In this document: one piece after another, positions 7,716 through 15,190 of the stretch
Layout: every line of letters begins with the position of its first letter
How positions within the stretch are numbered: the first letter of the stretch is position 1
Assembly: GCA_947627135.1 (NCBI GenBank)
Contig: CANQUV010000008.1
Coordinates: 1 to 64,000, forward strand
Direction: 5' to 3'
DNA: 64,000 nucleotides
Origin: an uncultured Clostridia bacterium
GTDB taxonomy: Bacteria; Bacillota; Clostridia; Oscillospirales; Acutalibacteraceae
Notes under the pieces: generated by a model
What the model saw: the letters and a program-made list of their open reading frames with translations, nothing else
Database searches by the model: none
What the model was told of the DNA's origin: nothing
Position numbers and translations under genes: made by a program

Positions 7716-9922
7716 TCACTTGGTAGAAATGTTATTGGTTTCCAGCCATGCGGCTATATCGTCCGGCAGACTGCTGCCGCCTGAGTAGTGTATGGACAGT
7801 GGCTCACCCATAACCGCATTGGGGGCGAGTTTCGTAATTGCCGTAAGGCTCTGTCCGAATCGCCCGCCGCCGTGGGAGCAGAACGGAATGATCGTTTTGC
7901 CCGAAAAATCGTATTCTTCCAGGAAAGAGGCGATCGGCATGGGGATGGACGCCCACCAGTTGGGATATCCCAAAAGGATGGTGTCGTACTGCTCAAAATT
8001 CTCCACCTGATCTTTGATCTCCGGCCTTGCCTGAATGTTTTGATCATGCTGTGCCTGGTCGAGTACGGTGTTGTAGTCGGTGGAATAGGGTGTTACAAGC
8101 TCTATTTCAAAGAGGTCTGCGCCGGTTTGAGACCGGATCTCCTCCGCAATGCCTCTTGTGTTGCCGCCCCATGAGAAGAATGCGATCAGTACCTTGCCTT
8201 CGGTTTCGGTTCCCTTATCCGTCTCTGCACTGACAATGTTTCCTGTGCCGTTTACGGCACCCCGAACAAGCCGGATACCGAGGTTGAAGCTGCCCTTATC
8301 CTCCGGCAAAGTGGCGCGGTAGGCCGAGCGCATATTTTTGGCAAAATCATTCCAACCGCCGCCGCGGTAAACGCGCCGTGTTCCGGTTTGCGGGCCGGTA
8401 GGATCGGTATCAAGGGATGCGTCATATTCGCCGTAGTAATCCCATACCCATTCACTGACATTGCCGTGCATATTGTAAAGTCCCCAGGCGTTGGGAGAGA
8501 AGCTGCCCACAGCAACCGTCGTCTGCCGGTACTCGCCGGGCTTCGTCGTGAGATTCCCCTGAGAAAAATAGTTGTCCTCGATCTCGTATGGATAATGGCC
8601 GTAGTAGTTGGATTCTTCCGGACTTATGGAGGTTTCGGTGTTGAAGGGCGTCGTCGTTCCGGCACGGCAGGCATATTCCCACTCCGCCTCGGTGGGCAGG
8701 CGGTAGCCGTCTGCGCTCCTATCCCATGTTACGGTTTCGCCGTCGATGGTATAGGCAGACGTGAGATTCTCCCTCTCGCTGAGCGTATTACAGAACGCAA
8801 TAGCATTTAGCCACGACACATTTTCCACCGGCAGATCGTCACCATTGAAATTAGAGGGGTTACTGCCCATTACCGCCGCATAGTCGCTCTGCCTGACTTC
8901 AAAGGGGCTGATATAAAAATCGCTAACCGTCACGGTATGCTGGGTCTCATCTTCTGAGCGCCACGGTTCATCCTCCGGGCTGCCCATCGCAAAACTACCG
9001 CCTTTGATAAGCACAAAGCCGTCCTCTACGGATACAGTCTGTCCGTCAGGTTGACTTTGCTCCGAAGGGTCTGCCACATTCTGGGCGATGTTTGTACTGC
9101 CTTTCGTTGGCTCTGTGGAATTTCCTTGCCACAGCTCACTTTGCGAGGGCAGGTTCAGCCCTACCACGACAAGGACACAGACAAGCACCGGGACGAGGAA
9201 AGCCACGGCTTTGGGGATTCGTCCGTTTGAACGTTCTTTTTCGGATTTTGTGACGATCTTGCGGAACAGTTTGTTTATGTAATGTGCCGCTGCTGCGAAC
9301 AGGCACATCTCTGCGACGGTTTCAGCAAAATAGACAGCTACCGCTTTTGTCTCGTCGAACAGCACAAAATGCGATTGCAGGAACAGATAATCCGTCATGT
9401 GCTGCGCAATAAATGCGTAGAGTCCGTACACAGACAGGACAGCGGCAGCAATCCGTAAAATACATGTTCTTGCGGCGTTTTTTTCAGAAAGGCGGAACAG
9501 CTTTCTGCCCATCTGGAAGAACTGCTCCATGTGCATCCCAAGGTGGACCGACATGAGGATAAGTCCCCAATGGGAGGCAAACAGGTGAAGCTGTCTTGCC
9601 AAAATCATACTGCCGCTTATATGCAGAAAGCGAAAGACAAATCCTGACATCATGACGCCGCTTATGCACAGTGCAATTATATCCAGCAGGAGCAGCAGGT
9701 CAAGCGCCGTACCCAAGGAGCGGGATGGGGTGTACTTTCCTTTGGGTAAGCCTTTCCACCAACCCAGATTCAGAAGATTGTGCGCAAGGAACAGTACCAA
9801 CATAACGGTGCCAAGCCATTCATGGATTTCCTGCCCGATCAATATCTCCGCCATCAAAAGCGGCAGAAGAATGATCATGGCAAGGTCAACAATTTTTTTA
9901 TGATTTGTTTCGGTTGCTTCAT
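7716..9922 (-). CDS. membrane fusion protein: DUF4405 haem-type domain + SUMF1 domain + flavodoxin
   Basis: Numbering is from the open frame that begins at 10037. Residues 48-296 hold seven predicted membrane spans; the first four, with H72, H86, H151, H156, H165 and H169, resemble DUF4405, a cytochrome-b-like family. Residues 297-338 are a Ser/Gln/Pro-rich linker. Residues 340-593 are a formylglycine-generating-enzyme-like (SUMF1) domain with YRLPTEAEWEYACRAG and GLYNMHGNVSEWVWD but no C-terminal catalytic cysteine pair. Residues 615-771 are a flavodoxin (SWGGNTRG, YPNWWASIP, SHGGGRFG). An odd number of spans with a basic N-terminus puts both C-terminal domains outside. The real start is the ATG at 9922 (AAAGGAGA site, MKQPKQIIKK), which needs one extra A at an A7 run (9893-9899) to enter the main frame. 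The TTG at 10037 has no signal. Function: membrane electron transfer, inferred. Confidence 0.8.
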
Positions 9923-10033
9923 AGTGTTCTCCTTTCTGCCGCCTTGAAAAATTTCTGAATCCCCATGGGGCGGCTGGATGGGGAAATATCCTTTGCCATT
10001 GAAACCGGCACAGGCACTTCAAATCATTTTTGT

Positions 10034-10750
10034 TCAATTGATTTTAAGTCCGTTTGCCCACGCAAGCACTTCGTCTGCGGAGGCGCCGGCGGAAAAGCGG
10101 TGTCCGTCAAGCCATGTAGCTCCACTTGCGGCAGAACGCAGCGCCGAATCGCTGCTGCCAAATCCGCTGCTGGCGGAGGTGCAGAACGCCGCTAAAGTCT
10201 TTCCCGAAAAATCGTAGCTTTCGATAAATGTACTCATAATTCGTGGAGCATCACCCCACCAGATGGGATAACCGATGAACACAACATCGTACTGTTCCAT
10301 ATTTTCTACAGAACCAGATATCGCCGGACGGGCGCTGGGATCGTTCATTTCCACAGACGAGCGGCTTTGGGGATTACCGTAGTCCAAATCTTCATCCGTA
10401 TAGGGCTGCTCCGGCGTGATCTCGTAAAGATCAGCGCCAAGCCCGTCCGCCAGCTCACGAGCCACGCCCTCGGTGTTGTTCGTGGCGGAGAAATAGGCTA
10501 CCAAAATTTTGCTGCCCTCTTGTTCATTGTCCGGCTCGGAAACGATATCATCAGGATTTGATTCCGGCGTTTTGCCGGATTGCTCACTTTCATTTCCTGT
10601 TTCGGAAGACGCTGAAGACTTATCCGCTACATTCTGCGAAGAGCCGGTATTTCCGCTATTTTCAGTCGGTTCGCTGTTGCCTGCGCAAGCAGCAAAGGTC
10701 AGGACCATAACGGTTGCCAACAAAATCATTACAATCTTTTTCATTTTCAT
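10034..10750 (-). CDS. lipoprotein flavodoxin
   Basis: A 238-residue exported flavodoxin. Residues 1-21 are a signal peptide ending in a lipobox with the lipidated cysteine at C22 (LTFAAC). Residues 23-79 form an acidic Ser/Glu/Asn-rich tether. Residues 80-238 are a flavodoxin domain with the FMN loop SATNNTEGVA, the YPIWWGDAPR segment and TSASSGFGSS. The tether shares QNVAD with the linker of the fusion protein encoded next, so both should display flavodoxins outside the membrane. The start overlaps the CMD-cupin gene by 4 bases (ATGA). Flavodoxins are usually cytoplasmic, so an anchored outside form is notable. How FMN reaches it is not shown; no flavin transporter is near. Confidence 0.88.
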   Translation of the reverse strand: MKMKKIVMILLATVMVLTFAACAGNSEPTENSGNTGSSQNVADKSSASSETGNESEQSGKTPESNPDDIVSEPDNEQEGSKILVAYFSATNNTEGVARELADGLGADLYEITPEQPYTDEDLDYGNPQSRSSVEMNDPSARPAISGSVENMEQYDVVFIGYPIWWGDAPRIMSTFIESYDFSGKTLAAFCTSASSGFGSSDSALRSAASGATWLDGHRFSAGASADEVLAWANGLKIN

Positions 10751-11502
10751 TTTAAACCTCTATATTGCTTATCATCAACCGGATCCAACCATTCGTTAGA
10801 ACCGTTTTCACCCGGCACCTCAACGGCCAGATGGGAAAACCAGCTATCAGGTGCGGCGCCGTGCCAGTGCTTGACACCCGCAGGGATATTGATGCAGTCG
10901 CCGGGCTTCATCTCCACCGGCTCCTTTCCCCACTCCTGATAGTAACCCCGTCCGCCGATGCAGATGAGGATTTGTCCGCCGCCCTTGTCGGCATGGTGGA
11001 TGTGCCAGTTGTTACGACATCCCGGCTCAAAGGTCACGTTAAAAATGCCGACTTGCTCCTTTGACACGGGCGCAAGGTAGCTCTGCCCGATGAAAAACTG
11101 CTTAAAGCCGTCGTTGGGCGCACCAATGGGAAAAAGGATGGTATTTTGATATTTGTCTTTCTCTGTCAGCGATCGCTCCGCCTCGTTCCACACATCCTTT
11201 GCCAGACGGAACACCGCCCACGCCTTTGGCCAGCCGACATAAAAGCCAACATGAGTCACAATGGCGGCGATCTCCGCTTTTGTCACGCCGTTGGCTTTGG
11301 CGTTCTCAAGGTGGTAAGTGAGGGACGAGTCCGTGATACCGGAGGACATAAGCGCCACCACTGTGATAATGCACCGTGTCCTCAGGTCAATATCTGGATT
11401 GTTCCAGTTCTCGCCAAAGAGAACGTCGTCGTTGAAATGGGCAAAATCCGGTGCGAAGTCGCCAAGCTGATTTCTGCCCGCTGTCTGTGTGATTTTTTCC
11501 AT
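10747..11502 (-). CDS. carboxymuconolactone decarboxylase-like + cupin two-domain protein
   Basis: A 251-residue cytoplasmic protein. Residues about 20-115 form a carboxymuconolactone-decarboxylase (CMD/AhpD-like) helical domain (RTRCIITVVALMSSG, then VTKAEIAAIVTHVGFYVGWP); the redox CxxC of AhpD is absent. Residues about 140-240 form a cupin with metal-ligand motif NNWHIHHADKGGGQ and second motif PAGVKHWHG. This fusion is common in Firmicute operons with aldo/keto reductases and flavodoxins, where its substrate is unknown; a role with reactive quinones or aldehydes is often supposed. It is the fourth gene of the operon, 28 bases after the aldo/keto reductase, and is coupled to the lipoprotein flavodoxin by a 4-base overlap. 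Confidence 0.88.
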   Translation of the reverse strand: MEKITQTAGRNQLGDFAPDFAHFNDDVLFGENWNNPDIDLRTRCIITVVALMSSGITDSSLTYHLENAKANGVTKAEIAAIVTHVGFYVGWPKAWAVFRLAKDVWNEAERSLTEKDKYQNTILFPIGAPNDGFKQFFIGQSYLAPVSKEQVGIFNVTFEPGCRNNWHIHHADKGGGQILICIGGRGYYQEWGKEPVEMKPGDCINIPAGVKHWHGAAPDSWFSHLAVEVPGENGSNEWLDPVDDKQYRGLK

Positions 11503-11530
11503 GGTAAAATCCTCCTTAAAATTTATCAGT

Positions 11531-12541
11531 TTATACTACATTTCCTGCTTTCTGCTTTCCGTTCTGTGCCATCACGCCGACGAGAGCGTGAGGAACGTAC
11601 AGTTCTTCCAGATAATCAATTTCCTCCTGCGTAAGCGTTAGTTCCACGGCCTTTGCCGCGCCCTCCACATGGGAGAACTTCGTCGCGCCTACCACCGGGG
11701 CGGTCACCTTTGTCAGCAACCATGAGAGGGAGATTTCTGTCATAGATATACCACGCTTGTCGGCCAGTTCCGCAACACGGGCGATGATCCTGCTGTCCGC
11801 CTCTGCGGTAGCGTCGTATTTGAATTTGGCGTAGGTGTCCTGTTCCAAACGCTTAGAGGTTTCGCCGGGGCGCTTGGAGAGCCGTCCACCGGCAAGGGCA
11901 CTGTATGGCGTCATGGCGATATTCTGATCTTTGCAGAAAGGAACCATTTCCCGTTCTTCCTCACGGGCGATCAGGTTGTAATGTCCCTGAATGGAGACAA
12001 ACTCCGTAAGATTGTGTTCTCTCGCGTAGAAATTTGCCTTGGCAAGCTGCCATGCAAAGCAGTTGGAGATACCGATGTACCGGGCTTTGCCAGCTTTGAC
12101 TACGTTATGCAGCCCCTCCATGATCTCCTCCATCGGCGTGTGATAGTCCCACATGTGATAAATGTAAAGATCAACATAGTCCATGCCGAGATTTTTAAGA
12201 CTCTGATTCAGGTAATTCTCGATGTGCTTCTGCCCGCTGACATTCGTGTCTATCTCGTCCTGTGTCCGGGGCGTGAACTTCGTGGCGATCACAACATCGT
12301 CCCGTTTCACAAAGTCCCTGAGCGCACGGCCCACATACTGTTCGCTTGTGCCGTTCTGATAGACTATGGCGGTATCGTAAAAATTGATACCAAGCTCAAG
12401 ACCGTGTTTGATGATCTCGCGCGTCTGTGCCTCGTCCACCGTCCAGCTGTGCTGACCGGTTGCCGCATTGCCGAAGCCCATGCACCCCATGCAAATACGG
12501 GACACCTTTAAATTCGATTTTCCCAAATTCGTGTACTTCAT
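11531..12541 (-). CDS. aldo/keto reductase
   Basis: A 336-residue NADPH-dependent aldo/keto reductase, a cytoplasmic TIM barrel that reduces aldehydes or ketones. The catalytic tetrad is visible: Asp in FYDTA, Tyr in IVYQNGTSEQ, Lys in IATKFTP and His in YIYHMWD. The NADP-binding C-terminal part includes the SWLLTKVTAPVVGATKFSHV strand-loop. The length is normal. It belongs to the group often annotated as YhdN/AKR11-like general-stress reductases. It lies 17 bases after the TetR gene in the same operon, so it is probably induced with it. Natural substrate unknown. Confidence 0.92.
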   Translation of the reverse strand: MKYTNLGKSNLKVSRICMGCMGFGNAATGQHSWTVDEAQTREIIKHGLELGINFYDTAIVYQNGTSEQYVGRALRDFVKRDDVVIATKFTPRTQDEIDTNVSGQKHIENYLNQSLKNLGMDYVDLYIYHMWDYHTPMEEIMEGLHNVVKAGKARYIGISNCFAWQLAKANFYAREHNLTEFVSIQGHYNLIAREEEREMVPFCKDQNIAMTPYSALAGGRLSKRPGETSKRLEQDTYAKFKYDATAEADSRIIARVAELADKRGISMTEISLSWLLTKVTAPVVGATKFSHVEGAAKAVELTLTQEEIDYLEELYVPHALVGVMAQNGKQKAGNVV

Positions 12542-12557
12542 TAAAGAAACCTCCTCT

Positions 12558-13181
12558 TTAATCTCTTAACAAACCTCTTACGCAGTTGTAAACAATTTCA
12601 TAAATCGTCATAAACACATAGTTTACTCCTGCCTGCTCCATCGCAGTTCTCTGTTTCTGATTCACCACGGTGTAGGGATAAATCCCAAACATGAACGGAA
12701 AAAAGGTGTACAGGAATCGTTGCTTATCCGAAATGGACATTTTGGGGAAATATTGCTCTAAGCAGCGCATAACTGCACGCAGGGAACCTCCGTAAGCCAC
12801 CTTAAACTCAGTGAGCCTTTCCAATCGGCTGCTGCTTTCCAGATCATAATGATTCATGGACATAATTTTCAGAAGCTGGGTACGTTTCTCCAAAGAATGT
12901 GCCAGTTTATCGGCAAATTCGTCCTTGGTAAGCGTGGCGTTTTTCTCCATAATCTGATTCAGGTCGGCAATCCACAGCTCGTACTCGCGTTTCAGCATGG
13001 CGAGAAAGATTTCTTCTTTCGTCTGAAAGTAATTGTATATCGAGGTGCGGGTGAAACTGGTTACATTTCCGATGTCCTTTAACGTGATTTCTTTAAAACT
13101 CTTTGTCTTATACAGTTCCTCACAAGCATTGATAATTTCTTCTTTCCGGGCCTCTGTCAGCTCCGGCGATCCTTTTGGCAT
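12558..13181 (-). CDS. TetR-family transcriptional regulator
   Basis: A regulator of 207 residues from the ATG at 13181, chosen because GAGG lies 8 bases upstream and the next gene ends 5 bases away; the frame is open 16 codons further. Residues about 10-60 are the TetR helix-turn-helix (ITLKDIGNVTSFTRTSIYNY then FQTKEEIFLAMLKREYE), the rest a helical ligand-binding domain. It is the second gene of the operon, behind the flavin reductase. The upstream region holds two identical-pattern palindromes (TGACA-N3-TGTCA) over the promoter, which are its likely operators, so autoregulation is expected. The inducer is unknown; quinones or electrophiles are plausible from the neighbours. Confidence 0.9.
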   Translation of the reverse strand: MPKGSPELTEARKEEIINACEELYKTKSFKEITLKDIGNVTSFTRTSIYNYFQTKEEIFLAMLKREYELWIADLNQIMEKNATLTKDEFADKLAHSLEKRTQLLKIMSMNHYDLESSSRLERLTEFKVAYGGSLRAVMRCLEQYFPKMSISDKQRFLYTFFPFMFGIYPYTVVNQKQRTAMEQAGVNYVFMTIYEIVYNCVRGLLRD

Positions 13182-13185
13182 GGGC

Positions 13186-13743
13186 TTATTCCTCGCTTCC
13201 TTTTCGTTTAAAGGAGAGACACTTTCCAAGCACCTCTCCGGTTTTTAAATATTGATAGGTGGGAAATTCGAACAATACCGGTTTTAGAGTGTTATAGTTG
13301 ATTTTTCCGTTAGCATCCAGATGTTCTTCGGCAACATAGGTGTTATCTATCGTGCAGATGAAACTCTCAAAGTTAGGAGTTTCATAAACGTCCAAAACGC
13401 TACATTCCAGCGTCAACGGTGCGTCTGTGATCACCGGCGCTCCTGCGTCGCCCACCTCATAGGCGAACACATCCGATTTGTCCATTTTACCGCCGCTGAC
13501 AGAGCCCACATAATCCGCTTGGGGCAAGATTCTCTCATCCACGAGATTGATCGAAAGCTTCTTTGTTTCCTTGATTTTTTCGTTAATGAAGTGGCGGGCA
13601 GCAAGGCTCACCATTACACGGTCGTGTCCAATAATTCCAATGTGACCGACAAGCGTCCATGTTGGCTTATCGCCGTTTATTGCACCCACCACTGTAATAG
13701 GCATAGGATAAAGTGCCAGTTTGGAACCGATATTTTTCTTCAT
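13186..13743 (-). CDS. flavin reductase family protein (FMN-binding split barrel, flavoredoxin-like)
   Basis: A 185-residue protein with the FMN-binding split-barrel fold: LYPMPITVVGAINGDKPTW at the N-terminus, then HDRVMVSLAARHFINEKIKE and a conserved SINLVDE strand. Such proteins reduce or hold free flavin with NAD(P)H, or serve as flavoredoxins in electron transfer. It is the first gene of the TetR-controlled operon and ends 5 bases before the regulator. Its start is the ATG at 13743 with GGAGG-like TGGAGGTAACG upstream. It could supply reduced flavin to the flavodoxins encoded downstream; that link is inference. Confidence 0.88.
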   Translation of the reverse strand: MKKNIGSKLALYPMPITVVGAINGDKPTWTLVGHIGIIGHDRVMVSLAARHFINEKIKETKKLSINLVDERILPQADYVGSVSGGKMDKSDVFAYEVGDAGAPVITDAPLTLECSVLDVYETPNFESFICTIDNTYVAEEHLDANGKINYNTLKPVLFEFPTYQYLKTGEVLGKCLSFKRKGSEE

Positions 13744-13769
13744 AGCATCGTTACCTCCATAATATATTC

Positions 13770-13782
13770 TGACATCGTGTCA
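13770..13782. promoter_or_regulatory. putative TetR operator 1
   Basis: The 13-bp palindrome TGACATCGTGTCA lies between the predicted transcription start and the flavin reductase start codon. It shares TGACA-N3-TGTCA with operator 2, centre to centre 33 bp (about three helical turns). Confidence 0.7.
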
Positions 13783-13787
13783 ATTAT

Positions 13788-13816
13788 AGTTTAGCACTAT
13801 TCTGACACAGTGTCAA
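13788..13816 (-). promoter_or_regulatory. promoter of the flavodoxin operon
   Basis: On the minus strand there is a perfect TTGACA (13811-13816), a 17-bp spacer and TAAACT (13788-13793). The -35 box is part of operator 2, and operator 1 covers the start region, the usual layout for TetR repression. Confidence 0.65.
13803..13815. promoter_or_regulatory. putative TetR operator 2
   Basis: The 13-bp palindrome TGACACAGTGTCA overlaps the -35 element of the operon promoter and has the same half-sites as operator 1. Confidence 0.7.
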
Positions 13817-13889
13817 TACATTTTTTAATTTTCTTCTGCCTTTCTCAAGATTTTCACATTTTATTCACCATATCGTAGTGTAAGTCAAG

Positions 13890-14086
13890 GAAAATGCATA
13901 TTCTGCATGGAAAAAGTATCTCTTGTATTATATGTGATACTGGTTTTCGTAGATGACTGATGAACAAAGCAAACTATTCTCCAAATGAAGTACATTATCG
14001 GTTGAGCAGAAAGTGGCACCGCTTCATCTGTTGAATATCGTGTAATTTAGGCGCGTTGATCACTCCAAGGAGCAACGTCTTTTTTG
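13890..14086 (+). promoter_or_regulatory. T-box-like leader fragment without a downstream gene
   Basis: GAAAGTGGCACCGC at 14009-14022 fits the T-box sequence (RGGTGGNACCGCG), and ACGTCTTTT downstream could form the antiterminator with GAAAG. A competing terminator has a CGTTG/CAACG outer stem (14054-14058 with 14073-14077), an inner CTCC/GGAG and six T. The TGGC bulge would fit a tRNA with discriminator G. I cannot locate a convincing specifier stem, and no plus-strand gene follows, so this is probably a decayed leader. Reading by eye only. Confidence 0.4.
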
Positions 14087-14112
14087 TTGCTAACAATACA
14101 TTAACAGAAAAT

Positions 14113-14172
14113 AAAAAATCCACGAGGCAAAATTGTTGTCCAAACAGTTCTCTCTCGTGGATTCTCTTTTTA
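14113..14172. terminator. terminator-like hairpin in the gene-free region
   Basis: AATCCACGAG pairs with CTCGTGGATT around a 27-nt loop; on the plus strand CTCTTTTT follows. A related arrangement with TCCGAG/CTCGGA lies at 14398-14442. Both look like ends of lost transcription units. Confidence 0.45.
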
Positions 14173-14188
14173 AATCCTATCGTTAAAA

Positions 14189-14218
14189 TTTGCACCCGTT
14201 TTCAGCAGCGGGTGCATT
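14189..14218. other. GC-rich hairpin TGCACCCG/CGGGTGCA
   Basis: A perfect 8-bp GC-rich stem with a 10-nt loop, flanked on the left by AAAATT. On the minus strand it is followed by AATTTTAACG and could terminate transcripts. No gene is attached to it. Confidence 0.45.
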
Positions 14219-14269
14219 GTATCATTTTCTGGTATCCAACACAATAAGACCTTATGCCAACATTGATAT

Positions 14270-14350
14270 TCATCTTATCCACTCAGCTTGCTTTTAACAA
14301 TCCTATCTACACAACCTACCCACTTTTAATCCTATCAACTCAATCCTACG
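14270..14350. repeat. three imperfect ~30-bp direct repeats
   Basis: ATCTTATCCACTC, ATCCTATCTACAC and ATCCTATCAACTC recur at about 28-31-bp spacing, each followed by a pyrimidine-rich stretch and the first two by CTTTTAA. They could be iteron-like binding sites of a former element or chance. The remaining gene-free stretch 13.82-14.63 kb shows nothing else coding. Confidence 0.35.
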
Positions 14351-14453
14351 GCATTTTTATCCGTGAATATATTGCCCCAAACTGTGAAAAGTAAAAAATC
14401 CGAGAAGCATAACGGCTGCTAAAACAACCCGACCCCTCGGAAATCTTTGTATT

Positions 14454-14543
14454 TCAGCGGTTTTTTGTACACTTACTCCCCGCCCTTGACATCAATACTA
14501 CGCACTCAACGTGGCTTGATACGTCCATTTTGATATCAGCGGC
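14454..14543 (-). pseudogene. C-terminal remnant of a RumA-type RNA (uracil-5) methyltransferase
   Basis: A minus-strand frame of 29 codons reads DIKMDVSSHVECVVLMSR and ends in TGA. The intact rlmD gene 700 bases away ends in TSHVECVVLMSK, and 14486-14516 matches 15205-15235 at about four bases in five. The rest of the gene is missing. It may be the tail of a second methyltransferase or a diverged attachment-site copy left by an element that integrated at the 3' end of rlmD. Confidence 0.55.
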
Positions 14544-14638
14544 TTAGCTCGGTTCGTTTAAATCGACAGCTTTTTTGCAAATTTGACTGTCTGCGGTAAT
14601 ATGTACGAAAACCGCTTAATGCTGCTGTTATATAAAAA

Positions 14639-15172
14639 TTATTTATCGGTGTCCATATCTATTCGTGAACCTGTTGCACCTGTCTGACCCTGATATTTTC
14701 CGTTATAGGGATTGTTTGCAGCCATATCCATTTTTGCAAAAACAAGCTGACCTACTCGACGCCCTGATTTTAATTCTATCGCACATCGGTTTGCATTAAA
14801 AAGCTCCAATGTGATCTCGCCCTTAAATCCTGGATCTACCCAACCGGCGTTTTGGATAAACAAACCCATTCTCCCTAATGAGCTTCTTCCTTCTACAAAA
14901 GCGGTGAGATCATTGGGCAGTTCAAAATACTCTTTTGTTGTGGCAAGGACAAACTGCCCTGGTAATAAAAGATAGGAATTTGCTGTAATGGATTTATACA
15001 AAATTTTCTTTTCCATAGACATGATACCCGATGAAGTATCTTCCACGATACCGAAAGTATTTCCCAAACGAATATCAACGCTTGCAGGCTGTACCTGTTC
15101 TTTATCAAGCGGTTTGATAACAAGTGTTTTCTCACCGATCATTTTCATTATTGTTTTATCTGATAAAATCAT
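14639..15172 (-). CDS. dcd: dCTP deaminase
   Basis: A 177-residue trimeric cytoplasmic enzyme that deaminates dCTP to dUTP (or directly to dUMP in bifunctional forms) for dTTP synthesis. The active-site block EGRSSLGRMGLFIQNAGWVD is complete, with the catalytic Glu-Arg-Ser-Ser and the following GFKGEITLELFN. PASVDIRLGN near residue 30 and the C-terminal KYQGQTGATGSR lid are also typical. It lies 18 bases downstream of rlmD on the same strand and is probably co-transcribed. Sequence alone does not tell mono- from bifunctional here. Composition matches the host, unlike the island next to it. Confidence 0.93.
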   Translation of the reverse strand: MILSDKTIMKMIGEKTLVIKPLDKEQVQPASVDIRLGNTFGIVEDTSSGIMSMEKKILYKSITANSYLLLPGQFVLATTKEYFELPNDLTAFVEGRSSLGRMGLFIQNAGWVDPGFKGEITLELFNANRCAIELKSGRRVGQLVFAKMDMAANNPYNGKYQGQTGATGSRIDMDTDK

Positions 15173-15190
15173 AGCTTTCTACCTTCTTGT

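Noticed and set aside
13995..14195. A 66-codon minus-strand open frame in the gene-free part of the island
   Set aside because: No ribosome binding site, and the sequence is better explained by the T-box-like leader and hairpins on the other strand.
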